9,789 nucleotides of DNA, from contig SKJO01000203.1 in assembly GCA_007121975.1 (NCBI GenBank), positions 1 through 9,789 of the forward strand, in the 5' to 3' direction. The translations under genes and the position numbers were made by a program. Origin of the DNA: Nitriliruptoraceae bacterium (GTDB lineage Bacteria; Actinomycetota; Nitriliruptoria; Nitriliruptorales; Nitriliruptoraceae). Below, in pieces: positions 1 to 6,393 of the stretch. Within the stretch, counting starts at the first letter, position 1. Every line of letters starts with the position of its first letter. Below the pieces are notes generated by a model. The model was given only the letters and a program-made list of their open reading frames with translations. It had not been told where the DNA came from and made no database searches.

Positions 1-105
1 CTGCTGCTCCCACTCGTCGTGGTAGGGCGCGATCTCGTCGGCCACGAACCGGGCCACCATCGCCCGGAACTGCTCGTGCTCCTCGGTGAAGATGGTGCGT
101 TGCAC
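1..105 (-). CDS. Acyl-CoA dehydrogenase, N-terminal fragment (runs off the left edge)
   Basis: The first 35 codons of a protein are visible. They begin MQRTIFTEEHEQFRAMVARF and continue with VADEIAPYHDEWEQQ. This RTIFTEEHEQFR..V..F...E..P.H.EWE pattern is the typical opening of acyl-CoA dehydrogenases, FAD flavoenzymes that oxidise acyl-CoA thioesters to trans-2-enoyl-CoA in beta-oxidation or branched-chain amino acid breakdown. Only the first helix of the N-terminal domain is present, so the catalytic glutamate and FAD-binding residues cannot be checked and substrate chain length cannot be guessed. The start is GTG at 103-105, chosen because GGAGGT (111-116 on the opposite strand) lies 5 nt upstream and the family motif begins at once. 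A promoter-like element lies about 90 nt upstream. The gene follows the small membrane protein gene on the same strand with a gap of 114 nt. Confidence 0.85.
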   Translation of the reverse strand, partial: MQRTIFTEEHEQFRAMVARFVADEIAPYHDEWEQQ

Positions 106-129
106 GCTCGACCTCCAGGGGTCATCGTC

Positions 130-167
130 GGGCGGGAAGGCGCGGGGCGGGAAGGCGCAGGGCGGAA
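130..167. repeat. 15-bp tandem repeat, about 2.5 copies
   Basis: The unit GGGCGGGAAGGCGC occurs at 130-143 and again at 145-158 with one base between (period 15). A third, partial copy (GGGCGGAA) is at 160-167. It lies in the leader between the putative promoter at 193-225 and the start of the acyl-CoA dehydrogenase. On the transcribed strand it is a pyrimidine-rich CGCCTTCCCGCCC repeat. It could be simple slippage; no function is evident. Confidence 0.8.
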
Positions 168-192
168 CGAGCAGCGCCGATCCGTTCCGGGT

Positions 193-225
193 TCGGACGA
201 TACCTGCTCGGCGTCGTGGTCAGAA
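193..225 (-). promoter_or_regulatory. Putative sigma70-type promoter for the acyl-CoA dehydrogenase
   Basis: On the minus strand a -35-like TTCTGA (220-225) is separated by exactly 17 nt from TATCGT (197-202), which fits the actinobacterial TANNNT -10 pattern. Transcription would start near 190 and give a leader of roughly 85 nt. The -35 overlaps the stop codon of the upstream membrane protein gene. The -10 and its flanks share the 12-mer TCGGACGATACC (plus strand, 193-204) with the rpsF promoter at 8409-8420, which raises confidence in both. Inferred from sequence only. Confidence 0.5.
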
Positions 226-459
226 GATCCCGGCACGCTGGATCGCCACGATCCCCACGATCGCGAGCACGGTCCCGACCACCACCCGGATCCACAGGGC
301 CACGACCTTGCCGGTGCTGACCTCGGCGACCTCGTCGGAGCCGGGGAAGGTTCCCGTGCGCCGGTAACGCAGCAGCGCGGCGAGCGTGCCGAGCGCCATC
401 GCCGCACCCAGCGCCGCGAAGCTGCCCACCAGCAGGAAGGCCCACGAGGTCTCGCCCAC
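220..459 (-). CDS. Small two-helix membrane protein, function unknown
   Basis: This 79-residue protein has two clear hydrophobic segments, about residues 5-30 (WAFLLVGSFAALGAAMALG and on) and 52-73 (VVALWIRVVVGTVLAIVGIV). Between them is a hydrophilic loop with an RYRR cluster directly after helix 1, so by the positive-inside rule the loop should be cytoplasmic and both ends outside. No catalytic or binding motif is seen and I do not recognise the family. The start is GTG at 457-459, supported by AGGAGG (465-470) 5 nt upstream. It is the first gene of a possible leftward unit with the acyl-CoA dehydrogenase, although a promoter-like element between them suggests at least partly separate expression. 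It diverges from the SRPBCC gene at 592 across a 132-nt gap. A TAGACT -10-like hexamer at 490-495 (minus) has no convincing -35. Confidence 0.75.
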   Translation of the reverse strand: MGETSWAFLLVGSFAALGAAMALGTLAALLRYRRTGTFPGSDEVAEVSTGKVVALWIRVVVGTVLAIVGIVAIQRAGIF

Positions 460-591
460 GACCGCCTCCTGCTCGCTGTTCGGGCCCCCAGTCTAGGCCG
501 CAGGCGCTTGGGTCCCCACCGTCGCGTCCAGGCGGCGCGCGGGCACGAATGCCCGATGAGTTCTGCATCCGCCTCGTACCGGAGTGCCACC

Positions 592-1041
592 ATGGCCACC
601 ATTCACGCCACCATCACCTCACCGGCCGCACCGCAGGCCTGCTTCGACCACGTCGCCGACTTCACCACCACCGCCGACTGGGATCCCGGCATCACCTCGG
701 CCAAGCGCCTCGACGACGGACCGATCGGGCTGGGCTCACGCTTCGAGGTGGGCGTGCGGCTGGGTCTGGTCTCCGTTCCCTTCGTCTACGAGATCACCGT
801 CTTCGAGCCCGGTCAGCGGGTCGTGCTCACCACGCATGGTCCCGCCCACCACGGCGTCGACGACGTGCGCTTCACGCCCGACGCGCACGGCGGCACCGAG
901 GTGGAATGGAACGCCGAGTTCCGGGTGCGGGGACCGGGCCGGCTGATCGACCCCGTGCTGGGCGTGGGCTTTCGGCGGGTCGCCAAGGCCGCGGTCGCCG
1001 GGCTCGACCGCGCCCTGCAGCAGCTGGTCTCCGCGCCGTGA
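592..1041 (+). CDS. SRPBCC / polyketide cyclase-like ligand-binding protein
   Basis: The 149-residue product has the length and pattern of a single SRPBCC (START/Bet v1-like) domain. It opens with a beta strand (MATIHATITSPAAPQACFDH), followed by the typical V..F....DWDPG..SAKRLDDGP.G.GSRFEV segment. Alternating strands follow (YEITVFEPGQRVVLTT; GGTEVEWNAEFRVRG), and a long C-terminal amphipathic helix (about 119-146) closes the cavity. Such proteins bind hydrophobic ligands and a few are cyclases or dehydratases; no specific ligand can be named. There is no signal peptide, so it should be cytosolic. The reading frame stays open far upstream, but ATG at 592 is preferred because GGAG (581-584) lies 7 nt before it and the domain begins immediately. 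An in-frame ATG at 556 has no ribosome binding site. The lipoprotein gene follows on the same strand after 81 nt. Confidence 0.8.
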   Translation: MATIHATITSPAAPQACFDHVADFTTTADWDPGITSAKRLDDGPIGLGSRFEVGVRLGLVSVPFVYEITVFEPGQRVVLTTHGPAHHGVDDVRFTPDAHGGTEVEWNAEFRVRGPGRLIDPVLGVGFRRVAKAAVAGLDRALQQLVSAP

Positions 1042-1122
1042 GGTGATCCGGCAACCTCCCGGGCATCGCCGACGTCCTACCGTGACACGCCCGTTGTCCA
1101 TGCATGTGGCTGGAGGTCGACC

Positions 1123-1662
1123 GTGAGAGCCCGAGGTGCTCCCGGAACGTCGATACGGCGGTTGCGGACGGTGAGCGTCGCGCTGGGTGCGCTGATCGCG
1201 CTGGTGGCTGCGGCGCTCCTGGCTGCCGGCTGCTCCGGTGGGTCCGGGGATTCGGCCAGCGCCGAGGGCGGAGACCGAGGCGACGAGCCGCCCGACGAGC
1301 CGCCGCCACCCCCGGGTCCGGACGCCGAACAGCCCGAAGCGCCCGACCCACCCCCGGAACCCGACCCGATGCCCCCACCTGCCGAGACCGCTCCCGGCCC
1401 CGATCTCGTCGCTGCCGCCGTCCAGGACGCCGCGCAGCGCACGGGCGTGGACCCAGGCAACATCGAGGTCCGCATCGCCGAGCCGGTCACCTGGCCCGAC
1501 GGGTCACTCGGCTGCCCACAGCCGGGGATGATGTACACCCAGGCCCTCGTGCCCGGCTACCGCATCGTCGTCGAGGCCGCCGGTGAGGACCTGCACTATC
1601 ACGCGGCGAACGGCGCGCTGCCCGCCTTCTGCGCCGAGCCCCGGATGCCGACGACCCGCTGA
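1123..1662 (+). CDS. Secreted lipoprotein with proline-rich linker and small C-terminal domain
   Basis: This 179-residue product has a lipoprotein signal: basic n-region (RR..R, residues 12-15), hydrophobic stretch about 17-35 and lipobox AAGC with the lipidated cysteine at 37. Residues 38-92 form a low-complexity Gly/Ser then Pro/Glu/Asp linker that probably spans the cell wall. The folded part (about 93-172) contains VTWPDGSLGCPQPGMMYTQ (122-140), then PGYRIVVEA and a late cysteine at 170 that could pair with C131. I recall this W.DGSLGCP..GM.YTQ...PGYRI pattern from uncharacterised proteins of actinobacteria and other phyla; I know of no function. The start is GTG at 1123, supported by GGAGGT (1112-1117) 5 nt upstream. 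The gene converges on the YqgE gene, the two stop codons being only 5 bp apart with no terminator hairpin between them. Confidence 0.85.
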   Translation: MRARGAPGTSIRRLRTVSVALGALIALVAAALLAAGCSGGSGDSASAEGGDRGDEPPDEPPPPPGPDAEQPEAPDPPPEPDPMPPPAETAPGPDLVAAAVQDAAQRTGVDPGNIEVRIAEPVTWPDGSLGCPQPGMMYTQALVPGYRIVVEAAGEDLHYHAANGALPAFCAEPRMPTTR

Positions 1663-1667
1663 AGGCC

Positions 1668-2225
1668 TCAGTTCATCGTCGGATCCGACGGGAACGTCGC
1701 GAACATCGCCAGCGACCCCGCCTGACGGCGGAGCACCTCCCGCCACAGCCGATCGGGGTCGTCGGTGAACACGTCCTCGGGTCGGGCGTCCACGGGGAAC
1801 CAGGCTCCCTGGTCGATTTCGTCCTCGAGCTGCCCGGGCGCCCATCCCGCATAGCCGGCGAACACCCGCACGCGCTCGAGATCCGCCGCGGCCAGCACCG
1901 GATCGGTGCCCAGGTCGACCAACCGGATGCGTTCCAGGATGGCGGTGCCGCCGTCGCCGGCCTCCAGGGACCACGCCCGTCCCAGTGCCACGATCGCCTC
2001 GGGTTCCACCGGCCCACCCCCGAAGAACACGGGAGGATCGGCGGCCAGGTCGGTCCAGCCGCCCAGGGTCTCACGCATCCCCAACGACGACGCGCGGTTG
2101 AGCACCACGCCGAGGGCACCGTCCTCGTCGTGATCGAGGATCAGCACCACCGAACGGGTGAAGTTCGGGTCCTCCAGCGCAGGGGTCGCGACCAGCAGGC
2201 GACCGGTCAGCCAGGCGTCCACCAT
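1668..2225 (-). CDS. YqgE/AlgH family protein (DUF179)
   Basis: The 185-residue product carries the signature of the YqgE/AlgH family near the N-terminus: LTGRLLVATPALEDPNFTRS followed by VVLILDHDEDGALGVVLNR. Later it has PVFFGGGPV (the conserved FxGGPV motif), RVFAGYAGWAPGQLEDEI (the conserved GYAGWxxGQLExEI motif) and GAWFPVDA. Its length is normal for the family. The fold is known from structural genomics; the biochemical role is not settled. AlgH was named for an effect on alginate regulation in Pseudomonas, which is no guide here. It is cytosolic. The start is ATG at 2225: GGGAGG (2231-2236) lies 5 nt upstream, and the longer open frame to 2285 has no comparable site. It lies 72 nt downstream of rocD on the same strand. 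A TACGGT -10-like hexamer (2247-2252, minus) without a clear -35 is the only promoter hint. Confidence 0.93.
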   Translation of the reverse strand: MVDAWLTGRLLVATPALEDPNFTRSVVLILDHDEDGALGVVLNRASSLGMRETLGGWTDLAADPPVFFGGGPVEPEAIVALGRAWSLEAGDGGTAILERIRLVDLGTDPVLAAADLERVRVFAGYAGWAPGQLEDEIDQGAWFPVDARPEDVFTDDPDRLWREVLRRQAGSLAMFATFPSDPTMN

Positions 2226-2297
2226 GGGCTCCTCCCGACGCTGCAGACCGTACCGGACCGGCCGGGGCCACGAGGTCCGAAGCACCTGCGACCCCGG

Positions 2298-3509
2298 TCA
2301 GCCAAGCGCGTCCAGGATCGCCGCGTCGAGCGCGCTCACGAGCAGGTCCACCTCGTCGGCGTCCACGACCAGCGGCGGAGCGAGCCGCACGGTGGTCTCA
2401 TGGGTGTCCTTGGCGAGCACCCCGCGCTCGAGCAGCCGTTCGCACACCACCCGGGCCCCGAGGCCGGGAGCGAGCTCGACCCCGGCCCACAGCCCGACGC
2501 AGCGGACCTCGCGAATCGCCGGTTGGCGCCCGGCCAGCGCTTGGAGTCCCGCGTCGAGTTGCGCGCCGAGCCGCCGGCTTCGGGCCTGGAACTCCCCGGT
2601 CTCGAGCAGGGCGATGACGGCCTGGCCGACCGCACACGCCACCGGGTTGCCCCCGAAGGTCGACCCGTGCGATCCCGGCGTGAACACGTCCATCAGCTCG
2701 CGCCGGGCCGCGATCGCCGACACCGGGAAGACCCCCCCACCGAGCGCCTTGCCGAGGATGTAGACATCCGGCACGACGTCCGCGAGCTCACAGGCGAAGG
2801 TCGTCCCGGTGCGACCGAGCCCCGACTGGATCTCATCGGCGAGCAGCAGGATCCCCCGCTCAGCGGTCATGCGCCGCACCTCGGCGAGGTAGCCAGGGGG
2901 CGGCAGGATGATGCCGGCCTCGCCCTGGATCGGCTCGAGCAGGACCGCCACGGTGGTGTCGTCGAGCGCATCGTGCAGCGCCTGCGTGTCGCCGAAGGGC
3001 ACGACGACGAACCCCGGCGCGAACGGTCCGTAGTCCTCCCGAGCGACGGGATCGGTCGAGAACCCCACGATGGTCGTGGTCCGGCCGTGGAAGTTCTCGG
3101 CAGCCACCACGATCGTGGCCCGGTCCGCCGCAACGCCGAGGTGGCGGTAGCCCACCCGGCGGGCGAGCTTGATGGCGGTCTCGACGGCCTCGGCTCCGGT
3201 GTTCATCGGCAGCACGGCGTCCATCCCGGTCAGGCGGGCCAGGTCCGCGCAGAACGGGGCGAAGCGGTCGTGGTGGAACGCCCGGCTGGTGAGCGTCACC
3301 CGGTCGAGTTGCTCGTGGGCGGCCGCGATCAGGGCCGGGTGGCGGTGCCCGAAGTTCAGCGCCGAGTAGCCCGCCAGGGCATCGAGGTAGCGACGCCCGG
3401 CCACATCGGTGACCCAGGCTCCCTGCGCCTCGGCGATCACCACCGGCAGCGGGTGGTAGTTGTGGGCGGCGTGGGCCTCGAGGGTGGACAGATCCACGGC
3501 TGTAGACAC
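2298..3509 (-). CDS. rocD: Ornithine--oxo-acid transaminase (ornithine aminotransferase)
   Basis: This 403-residue class-III PLP aminotransferase should convert ornithine and 2-oxoglutarate to glutamate-5-semialdehyde and glutamate, linking arginine/ornithine breakdown to proline and glutamate. Hallmarks of ornithine aminotransferase are HNYHPLPV near residue 16 (its Tyr matches the ornithine-binding Tyr of human OAT), VLPMNTGAEAVETAIKLAR (99-117), ENFHGRTT with the substrate Arg at 143, and EPIQGEAG with Glu near 197. LLADEIQSGLGRTG (Asp225) binds the pyridine nitrogen. ILGKALGGG places the Schiff-base lysine at 254, HGSTFGGNP is at 281-289, and the late AKDTHETTVRLAPPLV separates OAT from GABA and acetylornithine enzymes. 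The start is GTG at 3507-3509, with GGAGGT (3515-3520) 5 nt upstream; a GTG 10 codons earlier has no such site. No other arginine genes are in view. A perfect inverted repeat sits 24 nt upstream of the start. Confidence 0.93.
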   Translation of the reverse strand: MSTAVDLSTLEAHAAHNYHPLPVVIAEAQGAWVTDVAGRRYLDALAGYSALNFGHRHPALIAAAHEQLDRVTLTSRAFHHDRFAPFCADLARLTGMDAVLPMNTGAEAVETAIKLARRVGYRHLGVAADRATIVVAAENFHGRTTTIVGFSTDPVAREDYGPFAPGFVVVPFGDTQALHDALDDTTVAVLLEPIQGEAGIILPPPGYLAEVRRMTAERGILLLADEIQSGLGRTGTTFACELADVVPDVYILGKALGGGVFPVSAIAARRELMDVFTPGSHGSTFGGNPVACAVGQAVIALLETGEFQARSRRLGAQLDAGLQALAGRQPAIREVRCVGLWAGVELAPGLGARVVCERLLERGVLAKDTHETTVRLAPPLVVDADEVDLLVSALDAAILDALG

Positions 3510-3533
3510 GCGACACCTCCGACTCCGGACGGC

Positions 3534-3558
3534 GGTCACCGGCAGCCCGCCGGTGACC
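3534..3558 (-). promoter_or_regulatory. Perfect 10-bp inverted repeat upstream of rocD (operator or terminator)
   Basis: GGTCACCGGC (3534-3543) and GCCGGTGACC (3549-3558) are exact inverse complements separated by 5 nt. The element lies 24 nt upstream of the rocD start and 74 nt beyond the histidine kinase stop. No T-run follows it on the minus strand, so a canonical intrinsic terminator is not shown. A TAGGGT -10-like hexamer at 3561-3566 (minus) would put a start site inside the repeat, a typical repressor position, but its -35 is poor. Operator, terminator and mRNA hairpin all remain possible. Confidence 0.6.
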
Positions 3559-3607
3559 CGACCCTACGTGCCGCTCGGCGCCGCTGGGTAGGGCCGGGAG
3601 CACCCTT

Positions 3608-3623
3608 CGGACGGGACCGTCCG
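3608..3623 (-). terminator. Short hairpin just after the histidine kinase stop; possible terminator
   Basis: CGGACG (3608-3613) and CGTCCG (3618-3623) form a perfect 6-bp stem with a 4-nt loop, 9 nt beyond the kinase stop codon. It is GC-rich but has no downstream U-tract. With the 10-bp repeat at 3534-3558 it may end the rpsF operon; U-less terminators are often proposed in actinobacteria. Weak on its own. Confidence 0.35.
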
Positions 3624-3632
3624 CGACCGGCA

Positions 3633-4853
3633 TCACGACGACGGCAGCTCGAGCACCACGCGCAGTCCGGGTTCGGCGGCCTCGAGCCGCACCTGCCCCT
3701 GGTGCGCCTCGACGACGGTGCGCACCAACCACAGCCCCAGGCCGGTCGAGCCCTCACCACCCCCGTGCACGAACGGGTCGAGCGCGGACTCGACCAGCTG
3801 CTCGGGCACCCCCGGACCGTGGTCACGCACGATGATGCGCGTGATGCCCTCGGAAGCTTCGACCGCCGCCTCGACCGGAGGCGCCCCGTGCCGGGTCGCG
3901 TTGTCGAGCACGTTGGTCAGCACGTGCTGCAGCCGGCGGCGGTCGGCCGGCACCCGCAAGCTCGGATCGCCCGCCACCTCGAGGTCGACCCCGCTGAGCC
4001 AGGCCGCACGATCGAGCACCGCGAAGGGATCGACCTCACTGCGCTGCAGGGTCAGCGCGCCAGCCCGGGCCCGATCGCTGTCGAGCAGGGCGTCGGCGAG
4101 GTCCAGGAGCCGCTCAGACTGGCGTTCGGCCGCCTGGAGCAGCCGCTCCCGAGTCGGCTCGTCGAGGGTTGCTCCCCGCTCGTGCAGCAGGCGCATCGTG
4201 CCCGCCACCGTGGCCGCCGGGCTGCGCAGATCGTGCGCCAAGGTGGCGATCAGCGACGCCCGGGCCCGGTCCGAGGATCTCGTGACCACCAGCGCGTCGC
4301 GCAACTCCGCCACGATGCGGGCCAGCAGCTCCGCGACCAGCCCCCCGAGCAGGAACACCACCGGGTAGCTCGCCAGCAGCACCGGATCCATACCACCGAG
4401 CAAGGCCGGGATGGTCGCGACCGCCAGCCCCGGCGCGACCGCGCGCAGCGCCACACCCGGCGGGTAGGCCAGCCCGAGCCAGACGAAGCCGGCGAACGGG
4501 TACAGCAGGTAGCTGCTGGGGTGCGACTCGGCGGCGGTCAGGCTCAGCCCGAACAGCGCGAACGCGATCGCAGGCAGGACCAGGGTCGACCAGCGACCAA
4601 GCCGCGGCCAGGGGAGTACCAGTGCAGACAGCGCCAGACCGAGGCTGCCTCCCGCGGCGATGAGGATGTCGGCCTCCAGGGGAGCGCTCCCATCCACCAC
4701 GCGCAGCGACAGCAGCAGTGCGAGGCCGCCGAGAAACACCGCCGCGGTACGCGACGCGCGCAGGATGTCGCGCTCGGTCATCTTGGCACCGGCGCGCCCG
4801 GGTACCGGGTCGGGAGGTGCGCCAGGCTCCTGCGACAATGCTGCGGGTGTCAT
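3633..4853 (-). CDS. Membrane sensor histidine kinase, translationally coupled to dnaB
   Basis: This 406-residue protein has about six hydrophobic segments between residues 36 and 178, a short linker, and a complete kinase core. The H-box is LAHDLRSPAATVAG with the phospho-acceptor His207, the N-box NVLDNATRHG has Asn314 and Asn318, the G1 box is DHGPGVP (344-350), the F region is DPF (359-361), and the G2 box GSTGLGLWLV begins near 368. It should autophosphorylate at the membrane and pass phosphate to a response regulator. No extracellular sensor domain or HAMP/PAS domain is seen, so sensing is probably through the membrane region. ATG at 4851-4853 overlaps the dnaB stop as TGATG, which argues for translational coupling and so for this start. 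An internal Met25 lacks a ribosome binding site. No response regulator lies in the window, so the partner is unknown. Function is clear at family level only. Confidence 0.9.
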   Translation of the reverse strand: MTPAALSQEPGAPPDPVPGRAGAKMTERDILRASRTAAVFLGGLALLLSLRVVDGSAPLEADILIAAGGSLGLALSALVLPWPRLGRWSTLVLPAIAFALFGLSLTAAESHPSSYLLYPFAGFVWLGLAYPPGVALRAVAPGLAVATIPALLGGMDPVLLASYPVVFLLGGLVAELLARIVAELRDALVVTRSSDRARASLIATLAHDLRSPAATVAGTMRLLHERGATLDEPTRERLLQAAERQSERLLDLADALLDSDRARAGALTLQRSEVDPFAVLDRAAWLSGVDLEVAGDPSLRVPADRRRLQHVLTNVLDNATRHGAPPVEAAVEASEGITRIIVRDHGPGVPEQLVESALDPFVHGGGEGSTGLGLWLVRTVVEAHQGQVRLEAAEPGLRVVLELPSS

Positions 4854-6310
4854 CAGATCGGGCTCGGCGGGCCGGCCCCAGCAGGTCCCGCCCCCGCGGA
4901 GCTCTGGCCGCGGGCGAGGTTCGCGAACTTCGTCAGGTGCGCCAGGAAGGCGAGCTTGACGATGCCCGTCGCACCGTTGCGGTGCTTGGAGACGATCAAC
5001 TCGGCGATGCCCTTGTCCGGGCTGTCGTCGTCATAGACCTCATCGCGGTAGATGAAGCCGACCAGGTCGGCGTCCTGCTCGATCGAACCGCTCTCGCGCA
5101 GATCAGCGAGTTGCGGACGCTTGTCGGTGCGCGACTCTGGCTGCCTCGACAGCTGCGAGAGCGCCATCACCGGCAGGTCGAGCTCCTTGGCCAGCATCTT
5201 CAGTCCTCGCGAGATCTCGGCGACCTCCTGCTGCCGTGATTCGATGCGTCGCGGCGACTGCATCAACTGCAGGTAGTCGACGATCACCATCGACAGTCCC
5301 TGCTGCTGCTTAAGCCTCCGGGCCTTGGCTCGGATCTCGACCAGCGAGATCGACGGGGTGTCGTCGATGTACAGCGGCGCGTCCGACAGCCGGCCGAGCG
5401 CGTCGCCGAGCTTGCGCCAGTCGGTGTCGTCGAGCCGGCCGGTGCGCAGCCGGGAGGAGTCGATACGGGCCTGCGACGACAGCAGACGGTTGACGATCTC
5501 GAGCTTGGACATCTCGAGGCTGAACACGATCACCGGTTTGCGCAGCTCGACGGCCACGTACTCGGCGATGCCCAGACACAGCGCGCTCTTGCCCATCGCC
5601 GGCCGGGCCGCGACGATCACCAGGTTCTGGGGCTGCAGCCCGGCGGTCAGCCGGTCGAGGTCGTCGAATCCGGTGGCCAGCCCGGTCACCTCAGATCCCT
5701 GCTCGGCGAGGCGTTCGATCTGGTCGAAGGAGTCGTTGAGTAGCTCGCCCAGCACCGAGTACTCCGAGGTGGTGTGGTGCTGCGCGACCTCGTAGATCAC
5801 GCTCTCGGCCCGGTCCACGACCCGCTCAGCGTCGTCCGCGGCCTCGTACCCCATCCGCGTGACCTCGGTGCCGGCTTCGATCAGCCGGCGCAGCAGCGCC
5901 CGGTCACGCACGATACGGGCGTAGTAGGCCGCATTGGCTGCGGTGGGGGTCGCCACCGTCAGGTCGTGCAGCGCGGCGGGTCCCCCCACCTCGTCGAGGC
6001 GGTCGTGCCGGGCGAGGTGGTCGGTGACGGTCACGGTGTCGACCGGCTCGCCCTGCGAGGTCAGGGTGGCGATCGCCTCGAAGACCACCCGGTGGGCGTT
6101 GCGGTAGAAGTCCGGCGCCGAGAGCACCTCCACCGCTTCGCTGGCCGCGTTGCGCGACAGCAGTGCCGCCCCGAGCACCGATACCTCGGCATCCAACGAA
6201 TGCGGAGGGATCCGATCGAAGCGGGCTGCACCTCGCGCCGCACCGTTGTCACCCGGTGGTGGTCCGGGTGGCTCCTGGGTCGGGAAGGCTGCGGGGTGAC
6301 CATCGACCAC
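4853..6310 (-). CDS. dnaB: Replicative DNA helicase DnaB
   Basis: This 485-residue product is the hexameric replicative helicase that unwinds DNA 5' to 3' at the fork using ATP. The N-terminal helical domain runs from about residue 34 (PPHSLDAEVSVLGAALLS) to 140, then a linker, then the RecA-like domain. Walker A is ARPAMGKSAL with Lys241, the next motif is VFSLEMSK, Walker B is VIVDYLQLM with Asp345, DLRESGSIEQDAD spans 403-415, and the arginine-finger region SKHRNG has Arg444. The first P-loop glycine is Ala, as in other actinobacterial DnaB proteins I recall, and no intein interrupts the P-loop. The first 30 residues and the Gly/Ala/Pro tail are low complexity. The start chosen is GTG at 6308-6310, with AAAGGA (6320-6325) 9 nt upstream; GTG at 6347-6349 is an alternative giving 498 residues. 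It follows rplI by 83 nt and overlaps the kinase gene by one base. Confidence 0.96.
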   Translation of the reverse strand: MVDGHPAAFPTQEPPGPPPGDNGAARGAARFDRIPPHSLDAEVSVLGAALLSRNAASEAVEVLSAPDFYRNAHRVVFEAIATLTSQGEPVDTVTVTDHLARHDRLDEVGGPAALHDLTVATPTAANAAYYARIVRDRALLRRLIEAGTEVTRMGYEAADDAERVVDRAESVIYEVAQHHTTSEYSVLGELLNDSFDQIERLAEQGSEVTGLATGFDDLDRLTAGLQPQNLVIVAARPAMGKSALCLGIAEYVAVELRKPVIVFSLEMSKLEIVNRLLSSQARIDSSRLRTGRLDDTDWRKLGDALGRLSDAPLYIDDTPSISLVEIRAKARRLKQQQGLSMVIVDYLQLMQSPRRIESRQQEVAEISRGLKMLAKELDLPVMALSQLSRQPESRTDKRPQLADLRESGSIEQDADLVGFIYRDEVYDDDSPDKGIAELIVSKHRNGATGIVKLAFLAHLTKFANLARGQSSAGAGPAGAGPPSPI

Positions 6311-6330
6311 GCTGCCTGGTCCTTTCGCGT

Positions 6331-6375
6331 GCGGCCGGCGCCGTGGCACCGACCTTCACGGGTCCCTCCGGCCGC
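6331..6375 (-). promoter_or_regulatory. Intercistronic hairpin between rplI and dnaB
   Basis: GCGGCCGG (6331-6338) and CCGGCCGC (6368-6375) are exact inverse complements. Inside them CCGTG (6341-6345) and CACGG (6357-6361) can extend the stem as a second helix, giving a two-tier hairpin. The dnaB ribosome binding site (6320-6325) lies 5 nt beyond its base. It could protect an mRNA end after processing, attenuate transcription, or influence dnaB translation. GC-rich DNA forms such structures easily, so this is moderate evidence. Confidence 0.5.
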
Positions 6376-6393
6376 CGCTCGGCAGAGCGCGCC

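Noticed and set aside
19..591. A long plus frame running from the left edge into the SRPBCC gene
   Set aside because: The part before 592 lies opposite the membrane protein gene, is His/Arg/Gly-rich without any family pattern, and the SRPBCC domain starts right at 592 behind its own ribosome binding site.
1660..1670. A bidirectional terminator between the convergent lipoprotein and YqgE genes
   Set aside because: Only 5 bp separate the stop codons and no stem long enough to terminate is present there.
2130..5036. A 968-codon plus frame opposite rocD, the kinase and dnaB
   Set aside because: It is the antisense shadow of well-identified genes in GC-rich DNA; the product is low complexity (Arg/Gly/His/Gln) and has no domain.
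4853..6310. An intein in DnaB
   Set aside because: The P-loop and all helicase motifs are continuous and total length is normal (485 residues).
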